This document shows positions 54,191 to 62,996 of a stretch of DNA of 64,000 bases, piece by piece. The stretch lies in NCBI RefSeq assembly GCF_003287355.1, contig NZ_QMIM01000011.1, positions 62,001 to 126,000 on the forward strand, given 5' to 3'. Under the pieces are notes generated by a model. That model saw only the letters and a program-made list of their open reading frames with translations, was not told the DNA's origin and searched no databases. Origin of the DNA: Halorubrum sp. 48-1-W (lineage in GTDB: Archaea; Halobacteriota; Halobacteria; Halobacteriales; Haloferacaceae). Numbering within the stretch: position 1 is the stretch's first letter; each line of letters opens with the position of its first letter. A program made the translations under genes and the position numbers.

Positions 54191-55219
54191 ATGAGTGAAA
54201 GCGAAGACGCAAACACGAACGCGAGTACAGGCGCAGATATCGAGACGGACATCTTCTCGGAGAGAAAACAGCTGAAGCCCTACGAGTACAGCGAGTTTCT
54301 CGACTACGTCGAGGCGATCCGGAACAGCTACTGGGTACACACGGAGTTCAATTTCGACGGAGATGTCCAAGACTTCAAGGTCAACACGACTCCTGCTGAG
54401 CGGACCGTTATCAAGCGGACGATGTTGGCTATCGCGCAGATCGAGGTGCAAGTGAAGACGTTTTGGTCGGATATCTACGAGGAGATGCCCAAAGCCGAGG
54501 TCGGGAACGTGGGTATGACCTTTGCGGAAAGCGAGGTGCGGCACATGGATGCCTACAGTCACCTACTCGACGTCTTAGGGATCACGGACGATTTCGAGCA
54601 GGTAACTGAGGAGCCAGCGATCAAAGAGCGGATCGAGTATCTCGATGAGTATCTGGAGAAGAGCGAGAGCGACGACGAACGAGAGTACGTGATGAGCATC
54701 CTGCTGTTCAGTACGTTCGTCGAACACGTATCGCTATTCAGCCAGTTCCTCGTAATGACAAGCTTCGACAAGCACGAAAAGAAGTTCAAGGGAATAGCGA
54801 ACGCGGTCGAAGCAACCAGCAAAGAGGAGCAGATTCACGGGCTGTTCGGGGTTGAGCTGGTGGAGACGATCAGAGAGGAGAACCCGGACCTCTTCGATGA
54901 CGACTTCGGGGCGGACGTCCGGGAGGCCTGTCAGCAGGCCTACGAGGCAGAGATGGAGATACTGGATTGGATATTCGCCGACGGCGAGCTGGATTTCCTT
55001 CCCAGAGCGCATGTCGACGCGTTTCTGCGAGATCGGTTCAATCAGAGTCTCGAAACCGTCGGCGTTGAACCGATATTCGAGACGGACGACGACCTGCTTG
55101 AGGAGACGCGCTGGTTCGACGAGGACGTTATGATGACGAAGGATAACGACTTCTTCAGCAAGCGGTCGACCACGTACAACAAACACACACAGAGCGTTAC
55201 CGCCGAGGACATGTTCTAA
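54191..55219 (+). CDS. nrdB: Class I ribonucleotide reductase, small (radical) subunit
   Basis: 342 residues. The ferritin-like di-metal site is visible as an Asp in KTFWSDIYEE, SEVRHMDAY (E-x-x-H plus the tyrosine four residues on, the radical Tyr position), FVEHVSLFS and KEEQIHGLFG (E-x-x-H). It supplies the radical to the large subunit for making deoxynucleotides. Codon use differs from neighbours, with many AGA/AGG Arg and AGC/AGT Ser codons and more A/T third positions. One base separates it from nrdA. Confidence 0.93.
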   Translation: MSESEDANTNASTGADIETDIFSERKQLKPYEYSEFLDYVEAIRNSYWVHTEFNFDGDVQDFKVNTTPAERTVIKRTMLAIAQIEVQVKTFWSDIYEEMPKAEVGNVGMTFAESEVRHMDAYSHLLDVLGITDDFEQVTEEPAIKERIEYLDEYLEKSESDDEREYVMSILLFSTFVEHVSLFSQFLVMTSFDKHEKKFKGIANAVEATSKEEQIHGLFGVELVETIREENPDLFDDDFGADVREACQQAYEAEMEILDWIFADGELDFLPRAHVDAFLRDRFNQSLETVGVEPIFETDDDLLEETRWFDEDVMMTKDNDFFSKRSTTYNKHTQSVTAEDMF

Positions 55220-55220
55220 A

Positions 55221-56909
55221 ATGGCACAAACAGAACTCGACAGCGTTGAGCAACAACATACCGAACCGTTTTACTGGCTGAACGAGGACAGCAGGGAGTT
55301 CCTTAGAGAGGGGTACCTGCTTGACGGCGTCGAAGCGGAAGAGAGAGTCAGACAGATAGCGGAGCGCGCCGAAGAGATCTTGGGTGAGGAAGGCTTCGCG
55401 GACAAGTTCTACGAGTACATGAGCCGCGGCTTCTACAGTCTCGCCAGCCCAGTATGGTCCAACTTCGGACTGGACAGGGGCCTTCCTATCAGTTGCTTCG
55501 GTAGCTACATGCAGGATAACATAGAGAGCATCCTCTACACCCAAGCCGAGGTGGGTGAAATGACCAAGCAGGGTGGGGGCACGAGCGGATACTTCGGTGA
55601 GCTGCGGCCGCGGGGCAGTCCGATAACGAACAACGGCAAGAGCAACGGGAGTTACAGTTTCACAGAGCTGTTCGATACGATCATCAACGTCATCAGCCAG
55701 GGAGAAACCCGGAGGGGGCAGTTCGCCGGCTATATCGACGTCGAACATGATGACTTGGAAGAATGGCTTAACATCAAAACCGAAGGGGACCCAGTACAGG
55801 ACATCTACTACGGCGTCATCATCGGGGACGACTGGTTTCAGTCGATGATTGACGGCGACGAAGAGAAGCGAGAGACCTGGGCGGATATCATCGAGACCCG
55901 GATCAATATCGGCGTTCCGTATATCATCTTCCGGGGGAATATGAACGAGGGGAAACCACAGGTCTACAAGGACAAAGACTATCAAATAAACGCGTCCAAC
56001 CTGTGTACCGAGATAGCACTGCCAGCCACGGCGGACGAGAGCTTCGTCTGCTGTCTCTCAAGTATGAACGCTCTCCACTACGACGAATGGAAGGACACCG
56101 ATGCGGTGGAGACTCTGACGCGGTTTCTGGACGCGGTGATGGAGGAATTCATCCAGCTCACGGAGGGAGTACAGTTCATGGAGCGGGCTGTGCGGTTTGC
56201 GAAGAGACACAGAGCGATAGGAATCGGCGTCCTCGGTTGGCACAGCTACCTCCAGAGCAACATGATTCCCTTCGACAGCATGGAGGCGATGGAGAAGAAC
56301 GGAGAGATGTTCCGGACGATCAAAGAGCGAAGTTACGAGGCGAGTGAAGCGCTTGCCGATGAGTTCGGGGAGCCAGAGGTTCTTGAGGGCTACGGCAGGC
56401 GGAATACGACGACGATGAGCGTGGCTCCGACAAAATCGAGCAGCGTCATTCTGGGTCAGGTCAGTCCGAGCATCGAGCCGCTGAAAGCGAACTACTTCGT
56501 GCGAGACAGTGCGAAGCTAAAGTCGACGCAAAAAAACAGGTTTCTTCAGGCGATACTGGCGGAGAGGGGCAAAGACACCCGCGAAGTCTGGGACAGCATC
56601 GCGAATAAGGACGGGAGCGTTCAACATCTCGACTGTTTGACGGACGAAGAGAAAGAGGTGTTCAAGACCTTCGCCGAGATACCGCAGATGGCGATCATCA
56701 ATCAGGCAGCACAGAGACAAAAATACATAGACCAAGCGCAGAGCGTGAACGTCTCGATCGACCCGAGTGAAGTGAGCGTCAAGGAGATCAATCAGCTCTA
56801 CATAGAAGCTTGGAAGAAGGGGGTCAAGAGCCTCTACTATCAGAACAGCGTGAATGCCGCACAGAAATTCAGTCGGGATATTCTCGAGTGTAGAGCCTGT
56901 GAGAGCTGA
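55221..56909 (+). CDS. nrdA: Class I ribonucleotide reductase, large (catalytic) subunit
   Basis: 562 residues, compact. Catalytic elements are present: the redox Cys in LPISCFGSYMQ, the N-x-C-x-E active site in NASNLCTEIALP, the radical-relay Tyr pair in KSLYYQNSVN and the reducing C-terminal pair CRACES. There is no N-terminal ATP-cone (conserved sequence begins within 20 residues), so it lacks the common overall-activity allosteric switch. Haloarchaea usually rely on a B12-dependent class II enzyme, so this pair is atypical and resembles virus- or plasmid-borne sets. GC is visibly below the flanks. Confidence 0.93.
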   Translation: MAQTELDSVEQQHTEPFYWLNEDSREFLREGYLLDGVEAEERVRQIAERAEEILGEEGFADKFYEYMSRGFYSLASPVWSNFGLDRGLPISCFGSYMQDNIESILYTQAEVGEMTKQGGGTSGYFGELRPRGSPITNNGKSNGSYSFTELFDTIINVISQGETRRGQFAGYIDVEHDDLEEWLNIKTEGDPVQDIYYGVIIGDDWFQSMIDGDEEKRETWADIIETRINIGVPYIIFRGNMNEGKPQVYKDKDYQINASNLCTEIALPATADESFVCCLSSMNALHYDEWKDTDAVETLTRFLDAVMEEFIQLTEGVQFMERAVRFAKRHRAIGIGVLGWHSYLQSNMIPFDSMEAMEKNGEMFRTIKERSYEASEALADEFGEPEVLEGYGRRNTTTMSVAPTKSSSVILGQVSPSIEPLKANYFVRDSAKLKSTQKNRFLQAILAERGKDTREVWDSIANKDGSVQHLDCLTDEEKEVFKTFAEIPQMAIINQAAQRQKYIDQAQSVNVSIDPSEVSVKEINQLYIEAWKKGVKSLYYQNSVNAAQKFSRDILECRACES

Positions 56910-56953
56910 TCGCCACTCGTAGCGGCTCGCCTACCGTCACAGTCAACCCGTCT

Positions 56954-57018
56954 CCGCCTCGGGATCGATGTCCGGTCCGCCTCGGGATCGATGTCCGGTC
57001 CGCCTCGGGATCGATGTC
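56954..57018. repeat. 23-bp tandem repeat, nearly three copies
   Basis: The unit ccgcctcgggatcgatgtcc plus ggt occurs at 56954-56976 and 56977-56999, with a partial third copy at 57000-57018. It lies just past the end of the RNR island, between nrdA and the SPFH gene, which converge. Confidence 0.9.
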
Positions 57019-57115
57019 TTCGGCTCCGGGAACGTCACCGATCCATGCGGCGGCGCCGCGATCGCGGTGCCGGCGATCTTCTCCGTCGACGACGTGTGGC
57101 AACCGTGAGTCGGGC

Positions 57116-58345
57116 TTACGTTCCCGGTCGCTCGCTTTCGGTCTCCAGTTCGATGTCGCGGTCGGCCTCGCGGGTCGTCGCCTCCTGTTTGGCGAGGTCG
57201 ACGTCGCGGGCCGTGTCGGCGTCCCGCGTCTCGTCGGTCCGCAGGTCGCTGTCGGCCACCGTATCGAGCTGTTCGAGGGCGCTCTCGATGTCCTCCAAGC
57301 CGAGCATCTTCTCCGTCTCCTCGTCGAACTCCTTGCTCGCTAACCCCTCCATCTGCTGGACATCGGAGCCGGAGAGCGCCTTGCCGTAGCGGCCGACGAG
57401 GCTCGTGAGCTCCTGGGGGAGGACGAACGTGGTGGACTCGCCTTTTCCGATCTCCGCGAGCGTCTCCATGCCGCGCTCGATGATGGCGCGTTCGCCCATC
57501 GATTCCGCGGAGCGCGCGCGCAGCACGGTCGATATCGCGTCCCCCTGCGCCTCGAGGATCTGGCTCTGTTTTTCCCCCTGTGCGCGGATGATGTTCGACT
57601 GTTTGTCACCCTCGGCCTGCTCGACGGCGGAGCGGCGTTCCCCCTGCGCTTCGAGGATCATCGCCCGCCGCCGGCGTTCGGCGCCGGTCTGTTGTTCCAT
57701 CGCGCGCTGGACCTCCTGGGAGGGGCTCACCTCGCGGACCTCGACGCCCTCGACGCGGATCCCCCACTCGTCGGTCGGCTCGTCCAGCTCCTCGTTGATC
57801 CGGTCGTTGATCTGCTCGCGCCGGGAGAGCGTGTCGTCGAGCTCCATGTCGCCGAGGACGGCCCGGAGCGTGGTCTGCGCGAGGTTGGAGGTCGCGTTCT
57901 TGTAGTCGTCGACCTCGAGGAAGGCCTTCTTCGCGTCCATCACCTTGATGTACACCACGGCGTCGGCGGTCACCGGCGAGTTGTCCCGCGTGATCGCCTC
58001 CTGACGGGGCACGTCCAGCGTCTGCGTCCGCATGTCGAACGCGTACGTCCGCGAGACGAACGGCGGGATGAGGTGGACGCCGGGCTCCAACAGCTCCCGG
58101 TACTCGCCGAACACCGTCAACGCCTCCTTCTCGTAGGCGTCGACGATCTCGACCGCGCTGGCGACGGTGACCAACGCGAGCAGGACCGCCAGCACGCCGA
58201 CCCCGTAGACGAGGCTCTGGCTCAACACCGCGAACCCGACGACCAGCGCGAACGCCAGCGCCGTGTACTGCCAGACCGAGTCGGGGATCCCGCCGGCCAG
58301 GTCGCCGAGCTCCGGAGGGCCACCCCGCGGACCTTGTGTTCCCAT
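57116..58345 (-). CDS. SPFH/Band 7 (stomatin-like) membrane protein
   Basis: 409 residues from the ATG at 58345. Two N-terminal hydrophobic helices (about 24-65) are followed by the SPFH domain (FGEYRELLEPGVHLIPPFVS, then MRTQTLDVPRQEAITRDNSP and VEVREVSPSQEVQRAMEQQ) and a charged coiled-coil region with repeated EAQGE/RAQGEKQ units. Such proteins oligomerise at the membrane and organise proteases or channels; an NfeD partner is not adjacent. The acidic C-terminal tail is also found as a decayed copy at 53679-53795. Confidence 0.9.
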   Translation of the reverse strand: MGTQGPRGGPPELGDLAGGIPDSVWQYTALAFALVVGFAVLSQSLVYGVGVLAVLLALVTVASAVEIVDAYEKEALTVFGEYRELLEPGVHLIPPFVSRTYAFDMRTQTLDVPRQEAITRDNSPVTADAVVYIKVMDAKKAFLEVDDYKNATSNLAQTTLRAVLGDMELDDTLSRREQINDRINEELDEPTDEWGIRVEGVEVREVSPSQEVQRAMEQQTGAERRRRAMILEAQGERRSAVEQAEGDKQSNIIRAQGEKQSQILEAQGDAISTVLRARSAESMGERAIIERGMETLAEIGKGESTTFVLPQELTSLVGRYGKALSGSDVQQMEGLASKEFDEETEKMLGLEDIESALEQLDTVADSDLRTDETRDADTARDVDLAKQEATTREADRDIELETESERPGT

Positions 58346-58468
58346 ACACAACGTTACGGTTCGACGACGTTAACAGTTCGCACGAAACCGCACTCCGCAG
58401 ATCCGAGCTACCGGTAGCATACGCGAACGTCTGCCGGGTTTAACCCACCCCGGAACGGAGGGGTCTAC

Positions 58469-59773
58469 ATGCCGACCGACGAGGACGACGACGGCCACGA
58501 GTTCCGCACGCGAAGCGTTCACGCCGGGTCGACACCGGACCCCACGACCGGGGCGCGCGCGACGCCCATCTACCAGACGACCGCCTACGAGTTCGACGAC
58601 GCCGACCACGCCGCACGGCTGTTCGCGCTGGAGGAGGCCGGCAACGTCTACTCGCGGATCATGAACCCGACGAACGCCGCCTTGGAGGAGCGGATCGCCT
58701 CCCTCGAGGGCGGCGTGGCCGCGATCGCCACCGCCTCGGGAATGGCGGCGCTCGACCTCGCGACGTTCATGCTGGCTTCGGCCGGCGACAACGTCGTCAC
58801 CTCCTCGGCGCTGTACGGCGGCACCTACACCTACCTCACCCACTCCGTCGAGCGACGTGGCGTGTCGACGCGGTTCGTCGACCCGCTCGACTACGAGGGG
58901 TACGCCGACGCGATCGACGACGACACCGCCTACGTCCACCTCGAGACGATCGGCAACCCGTCGCTCGTCACCCCCGACATCGAGCGGGTCGCCGAGATCG
59001 CCCACGAGCACGGCGTGCCGCTCTTCGTCGACAACACGTTCGCGACGCCGTACCTCTGTCGACCCATAGAGCACGGCGCGGACCTCGTCTGGGAGTCGAC
59101 GACCAAGTGGCTCACCGGCAACGGGACCACGATCGGCGGGATCCTCGTCGACGGCGGCTCCTTCCCCTGGGGCGAGTACCCCGAGAAGTTCCCGGAGATA
59201 GCCCAGGACAACCCCGCCTACCACGGGATCAACTACGTCGACGCGTTCGGCGACACGGCGTTCACGTTCGCGGCGGTGACCCGGGGGCTACGCGACCTGG
59301 GTAACCAGCAGGCCCCCTTCGACGCGTGGAACACGCTCCAGCAGACCGAGTCGCTCCCGCTGCGGATGGAGCGCCACTGTGAGAACGCCGGGATCGTCGC
59401 GGAGTACCTCGAGGGACACGAGGACGTGGCGTGGGTGAACTACCCCGGGTTGGAGAGCCACGAGACCCACGAGGAGGCGGGCGAGTACCTCGAGGGCGGG
59501 TACGGCGGCATGATCGCGTTCGGGCTTGCGGGCGGCTTCGAGACCGCGAAGGCGACCGTCGAGAACGCGGAACTCGCCTCACTCCTGGCGAACGTCGGCG
59601 ACGCGAAGACGCTCGTGATCCACCCCGGCTCGACGACGCATCAGCAGTTGACGGAGGAAGAACGGGAGGCTGCGGGCGTCACCGGCGACATGGTGCGGCT
59701 CTCGGTCGGGATCGAGGACCCCGCCGACATCGTCGCGGACCTGGAGACGGCGATAGAGACTGCGACCGAGTGA
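58469..59773 (+). CDS. metY: O-acetylhomoserine aminocarboxypropyltransferase (MetY type)
   Basis: 434 residues of the Cys/Met metabolism PLP family. The PLP lysine is in WESTTKWLTGNGTTIGG, and SRIMNPTNAALEERIASLEG and SGMAALDLATF are cofactor and substrate sites. The length and the NPAYHGINYVD-containing insert favour O-acetylhomoserine sulfhydrylase over cystathionine lyases. It makes homocysteine from O-acetylhomoserine and sulfide. No metX is adjacent in the window. Confidence 0.92.
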   Translation: MPTDEDDDGHEFRTRSVHAGSTPDPTTGARATPIYQTTAYEFDDADHAARLFALEEAGNVYSRIMNPTNAALEERIASLEGGVAAIATASGMAALDLATFMLASAGDNVVTSSALYGGTYTYLTHSVERRGVSTRFVDPLDYEGYADAIDDDTAYVHLETIGNPSLVTPDIERVAEIAHEHGVPLFVDNTFATPYLCRPIEHGADLVWESTTKWLTGNGTTIGGILVDGGSFPWGEYPEKFPEIAQDNPAYHGINYVDAFGDTAFTFAAVTRGLRDLGNQQAPFDAWNTLQQTESLPLRMERHCENAGIVAEYLEGHEDVAWVNYPGLESHETHEEAGEYLEGGYGGMIAFGLAGGFETAKATVENAELASLLANVGDAKTLVIHPGSTTHQQLTEEEREAAGVTGDMVRLSVGIEDPADIVADLETAIETATE

Positions 59774-59794
59774 GGAGGGCCTCCCGACGGACGC

Positions 59795-60994
59795 TCACGC
59801 CGGCATCAGCCGCACGACCGGGGCGTCGCCGGCGTCGACCGCGACGTAGAGGTGGCCCGTGTCGGGAGCCTCGGCGACGGTGCGGACCCGCCACCCCCGG
59901 TCGGCGAGCAACCGCTCCTCGCCGGTCACCGTGCTCCCCTCGACGGTGAGGCGCCCGAGCGCCCGCACAGCGAGCCCGCCGACGAACAGGTCCCCCTCCC
60001 AGTCGGGGAACGCGGTCCCGGTACAGAACGTCATCCCGCCGGGCGGGAAGCCGCCGCTCCCGCAGGGCCACGAGTACGCCGGGGCGGTCACGTCCTCGCG
60101 GTCGTCGTGGGAGACGCCGATGGGCTCGCCCGAGTCGTAGGTACACCCCTCGTCTGCGACCGGCCAGCCGTAGTTTTCCCCCTCACGTATCACGTTTATC
60201 TCGTCGCCGTCCCGCTCGCCGTACTCGCTCTCCCAGAGCGCCCCCGTCTCGGGGTGGACCGTCAACCCCTGCGCGTTGCGGTGGCCGAAGCTGAAGATCG
60301 GATCCCGCGCGTCGGGGTCGTCGACGAACGGGTTGTCGTCGGGGACCGACCCGTCCGCAGTGAGCCGGAGGGTCTTGCCGAGTTCGACGCCGAGGTCCTG
60401 GGCGACGTGGTCCGGGCCGAAATCCTTGAACTGGCGGTCGCCGACGGTCACGTACAGCCGGCCGTCGTCGCCGAAGACGACCCGCGACCCGTAGTGGCCC
60501 GTCGAGTCGACGAAGGGCTCGGCGACGTGGAGCACCTCGAACCCCTCCAGCCGGGCGGACTCCGGGTCGAGCCGTCCGCGGCCGAGGTGGGTGGCCGTGT
60601 CGCCGTCGGCGTTCGCCGCCGAGTACGTGAGGTACGTCCAGCGCCGGTCCGGATACTCGGGGTGGAGCGCGACGTCGAGGAGGCCGCCCTGGCCGCGAGC
60701 GTCGACCGCCGGGGTCCCCTCGACGACCCGGAGGTCGCCCGATCCGCGGTCGACGAGGTCCAGCGTCCCGGCGCGCTCGGTGACGAGGAGGTCGCCGTCG
60801 GGGAGGAACGCGAGCGCCCAGGGGTGTTCGAACCCGGACGCGACGGTCTCGACCGCGTACGCGTCGGACGACGTGTCGCCGTCATCGACGCCGTCGCCGG
60901 TAGGATCGTCGGGCCTGCCCTCGGGGGCCGTACAGCCGGCGAGCGTGCCGGTCCCGGCGAGGCCCGCGAGCGAGAGGAATCGGCGTCGGTCCAT
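59795..60994 (-). CDS. PQQ-dependent (soluble GDH-type) sugar dehydrogenase, Tat lipoprotein
   Basis: 399 residues. Tat/lipobox signal DRRRFLSLAGLAGTGTLAGC from the ATG at 60994, then a six-bladed beta-propeller of the glucose/sorbosone dehydrogenase family: HPWALAFLPDGDLLVTER, GQGGLLDVALHPEYPD, DGRLYVTVGDRQFKDF and SFGHRNAQGLTVHPETG. It probably oxidises aldose sugars outside the cell with pyrroloquinoline quinone, although PQQ use in haloarchaea is not certain. It converges on metY. Confidence 0.88.
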   Translation of the reverse strand: MDRRRFLSLAGLAGTGTLAGCTAPEGRPDDPTGDGVDDGDTSSDAYAVETVASGFEHPWALAFLPDGDLLVTERAGTLDLVDRGSGDLRVVEGTPAVDARGQGGLLDVALHPEYPDRRWTYLTYSAANADGDTATHLGRGRLDPESARLEGFEVLHVAEPFVDSTGHYGSRVVFGDDGRLYVTVGDRQFKDFGPDHVAQDLGVELGKTLRLTADGSVPDDNPFVDDPDARDPIFSFGHRNAQGLTVHPETGALWESEYGERDGDEINVIREGENYGWPVADEGCTYDSGEPIGVSHDDREDVTAPAYSWPCGSGGFPPGGMTFCTGTAFPDWEGDLFVGGLAVRALGRLTVEGSTVTGEERLLADRGWRVRTVAEAPDTGHLYVAVDAGDAPVVRLMPA

Positions 60995-61058
60995 GGACGG
61001 ACGGTGGGTCGGCGCGGGGATGAACCACACGGTGGTCGTGAGACCGGGAGAGGTCGCG

Positions 61059-61874
61059 TCAGAGGTCTTCGCGGTCGAACTTCAACAGGCCGGCCAGCGG
61101 CGGCGCGAGCGCCCAGAAGACCAGCATCGCGACCGCGGAGACCTGCCGGTTCGCCGACTCGCCGGAGAACAGCTGGTCGGCGAGGAAGCCGTTCGCGAGC
61201 ACCTCGATCCCGGTCGTCGGGTTCGCGACCTCGAGGAACGTCTGGATCTGTCGCATCGAGACGGGGAGCGCCTCGATGGGACCGGAGAAGGCGCCGATCA
61301 CGCGCCCGGTGAACAGTCCCCACAACAGCACGAAGAGGGCGTAGACGCCGATCCCGGCGATCAGCGCGCGCTGGCGGGTCGCCACGGCGGCCGAACAGCC
61401 GACCGCGATGGCGACGAACACCACCCCGAGCGCCGCGGCGAAGACGGTGTACCCGAGGAACGAGCCCGCGTTGAACGTCACCGGGACGACGATCAACACG
61501 AGCGCGGGCAGGAGGAAGCCGGCGAAGACCGCGAGCGCCAACGCGGCGCTCCGCCCGAGCACCTTGCCGAAGACGACGTCCGCCCGCGAGTGGGGCAACG
61601 AGAGGAGCAGTTTCAGCGAGCCGGACTCGCGCTCGCCGCTCACGGCGTTGTACCCGACGACGACGCCCACGAGCGGGACCAGGCCGGTGACGAGCACCGG
61701 GCCGACGAACGTGCTCAAGAGGAGCTCCGTCGCGAACTGGTCGGCCTGCCCCTGGGGACGGACGACGTACGCGAAGACGGCGACGAGGAGCGAGAACAGC
61801 GCGACGAGAAGCACCATCCCGCGCGAGCGGACCGTGTCCTGGAAGTCCTTGTTCGCGACCGCGAGGAGGCTCAC
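61059..61874 (-). CDS. ABC-2 type transporter permease
   Basis: 271 residues with six hydrophobic helices; the N-terminus MSLLAVANKDFQDTVRSRGM and the loop SGERESGSLKLLLSLPHSRA are hallmarks of NosY/ABC-2 permeases. Its start overlaps the ATP-binding gene's stop by 4 bases, so they form a two-gene exporter. The substrate is unknown. Confidence 0.9.
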   Translation of the reverse strand: MSLLAVANKDFQDTVRSRGMVLLVALFSLLVAVFAYVVRPQGQADQFATELLLSTFVGPVLVTGLVPLVGVVVGYNAVSGERESGSLKLLLSLPHSRADVVFGKVLGRSAALALAVFAGFLLPALVLIVVPVTFNAGSFLGYTVFAAALGVVFVAIAVGCSAAVATRQRALIAGIGVYALFVLLWGLFTGRVIGAFSGPIEALPVSMRQIQTFLEVANPTTGIEVLANGFLADQLFSGESANRQVSAVAMLVFWALAPPLAGLLKFDREDL

Positions 61875-62824
61875 GCGTCCACCCCTCCGACGGCCGGGTC
61901 CTCCCGTCCGGTCGGCGTCGCCTCGCCCTCCGTGTACGCCAAGAAGAGGTCCTCGAGCGACGCCTCCGACGTGTGGAAGTCGTCGACGACGGCCCCGGCG
62001 TCCTCGGCTGCGGCGATGACCCGCGTCTTCACGCCGGGGTCACAGCTCACGAGGAGCGTGTCGCCGTCGGCGTCCACCCGGTCGACGCCCTCCACCGCGC
62101 GGACCGCGTCGAGGACGTCGTCGGACGGGGCGTCGACGGTCACCTCCAGCGTCTCACCGTCGCCGACCGCCTCTCGGAGCCCCTCGATGGAGTCCTCGGC
62201 GACGAGCTCGCCCGCCCGGAGGATGCCGACGCGGTCACAGACCGCCTCGACCTGTGCGAGCACGTGCGAGGAGAAGAAGACGGTCGCACCGCGGTCGGCC
62301 TCCGCGGTGACGATCTCGCGCATGTCCTTCACGCCCGCGGGGTCCAGCCCCGAGGACGGCTCGTCGAGGATCAGAAGCTCCGGCTCGCCGACCAGCGCCA
62401 TCCCGAGTGCGAGCCGCTGGCGCATCCCCTTGGAGTAGCCGCCGGCCTTGCGGTCGGCGTCCTCGAGGAGGCCGACCCGGTCGAGGACGGCGTCGGGGTC
62501 GACGTCGACCTCCTTCGACTCGATGGCGAACTCGACGTGTTTCCGGCCGGAGAGCCGGTCGTACACGGAGAACCCGTCCGGGAGGACGCCGGTCCGCCGA
62601 CGGATCTCGACGCTGTCGACGGTGGCGTCGCGCCCGAGCACCGTCACCGTCCCCTCGGTTGGCCTGACGAAATCGAGCACCATGTCGATGGTCGTCGACT
62701 TGCCGGCCCCGTTGGGGCCGAGGAAGCCGTACACCTCTCCCTCCTCGACCGTGAGGTCGAGGTCGCGCACGGCCGTGACACCCGGGAACTCCTTCGTCAC
62801 GCCGCGCAGGTCGATGGCGGTCAT
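61871..62824 (-). CDS. ABC transporter ATP-binding protein
   Basis: 317 residues. Walker A is GPNGAGKSTTID, signature YSKGMRQRLALGMAL (a variant of LSGGQ), and Walker B LLILDEPSSGLD. The C-terminal about 90 residues form a small extra domain typical of exporters with ABC-2 permeases. The start MTAIDLRGVTKEF at 62824 is the family start; a further upstream in-frame ATG is less likely. Confidence 0.92.
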   Translation of the reverse strand: MTAIDLRGVTKEFPGVTAVRDLDLTVEEGEVYGFLGPNGAGKSTTIDMVLDFVRPTEGTVTVLGRDATVDSVEIRRRTGVLPDGFSVYDRLSGRKHVEFAIESKEVDVDPDAVLDRVGLLEDADRKAGGYSKGMRQRLALGMALVGEPELLILDEPSSGLDPAGVKDMREIVTAEADRGATVFFSSHVLAQVEAVCDRVGILRAGELVAEDSIEGLREAVGDGETLEVTVDAPSDDVLDAVRAVEGVDRVDADGDTLLVSCDPGVKTRVIAAAEDAGAVVDDFHTSEASLEDLFLAYTEGEATPTGREDPAVGGVDA

Positions 62825-62907
62825 ACGTCCCCGTTCCCGTGGCATCCGATAAAGGGCTGCGGGTCGTCACGACGAGGCACCCGAAACGGGCGTCACAACG
62901 GCGTTCA

Positions 62908-62996
62908 CCGCTGGCGGCCGTCGATCGTGGCCGGCCACGGGTCCGCCGCTGGTGGCCGTCGATCGTGGCCGGCTACGCGTCCGCCGCTGGCGGCCA
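62908..62996. repeat. 38-bp tandem repeat, about 2.3 copies, spanning the ligA stop codon
   Basis: Units at 62908-62945 and 62946-62983 (three or so differences) and a partial copy to about 62996. Each contains ccgctggcggccgtcgatcg then tggccggccacgggtccg. The last copy encodes the end of the ligase, so the repeat begins inside the gene and runs past its stop. Confidence 0.85.
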
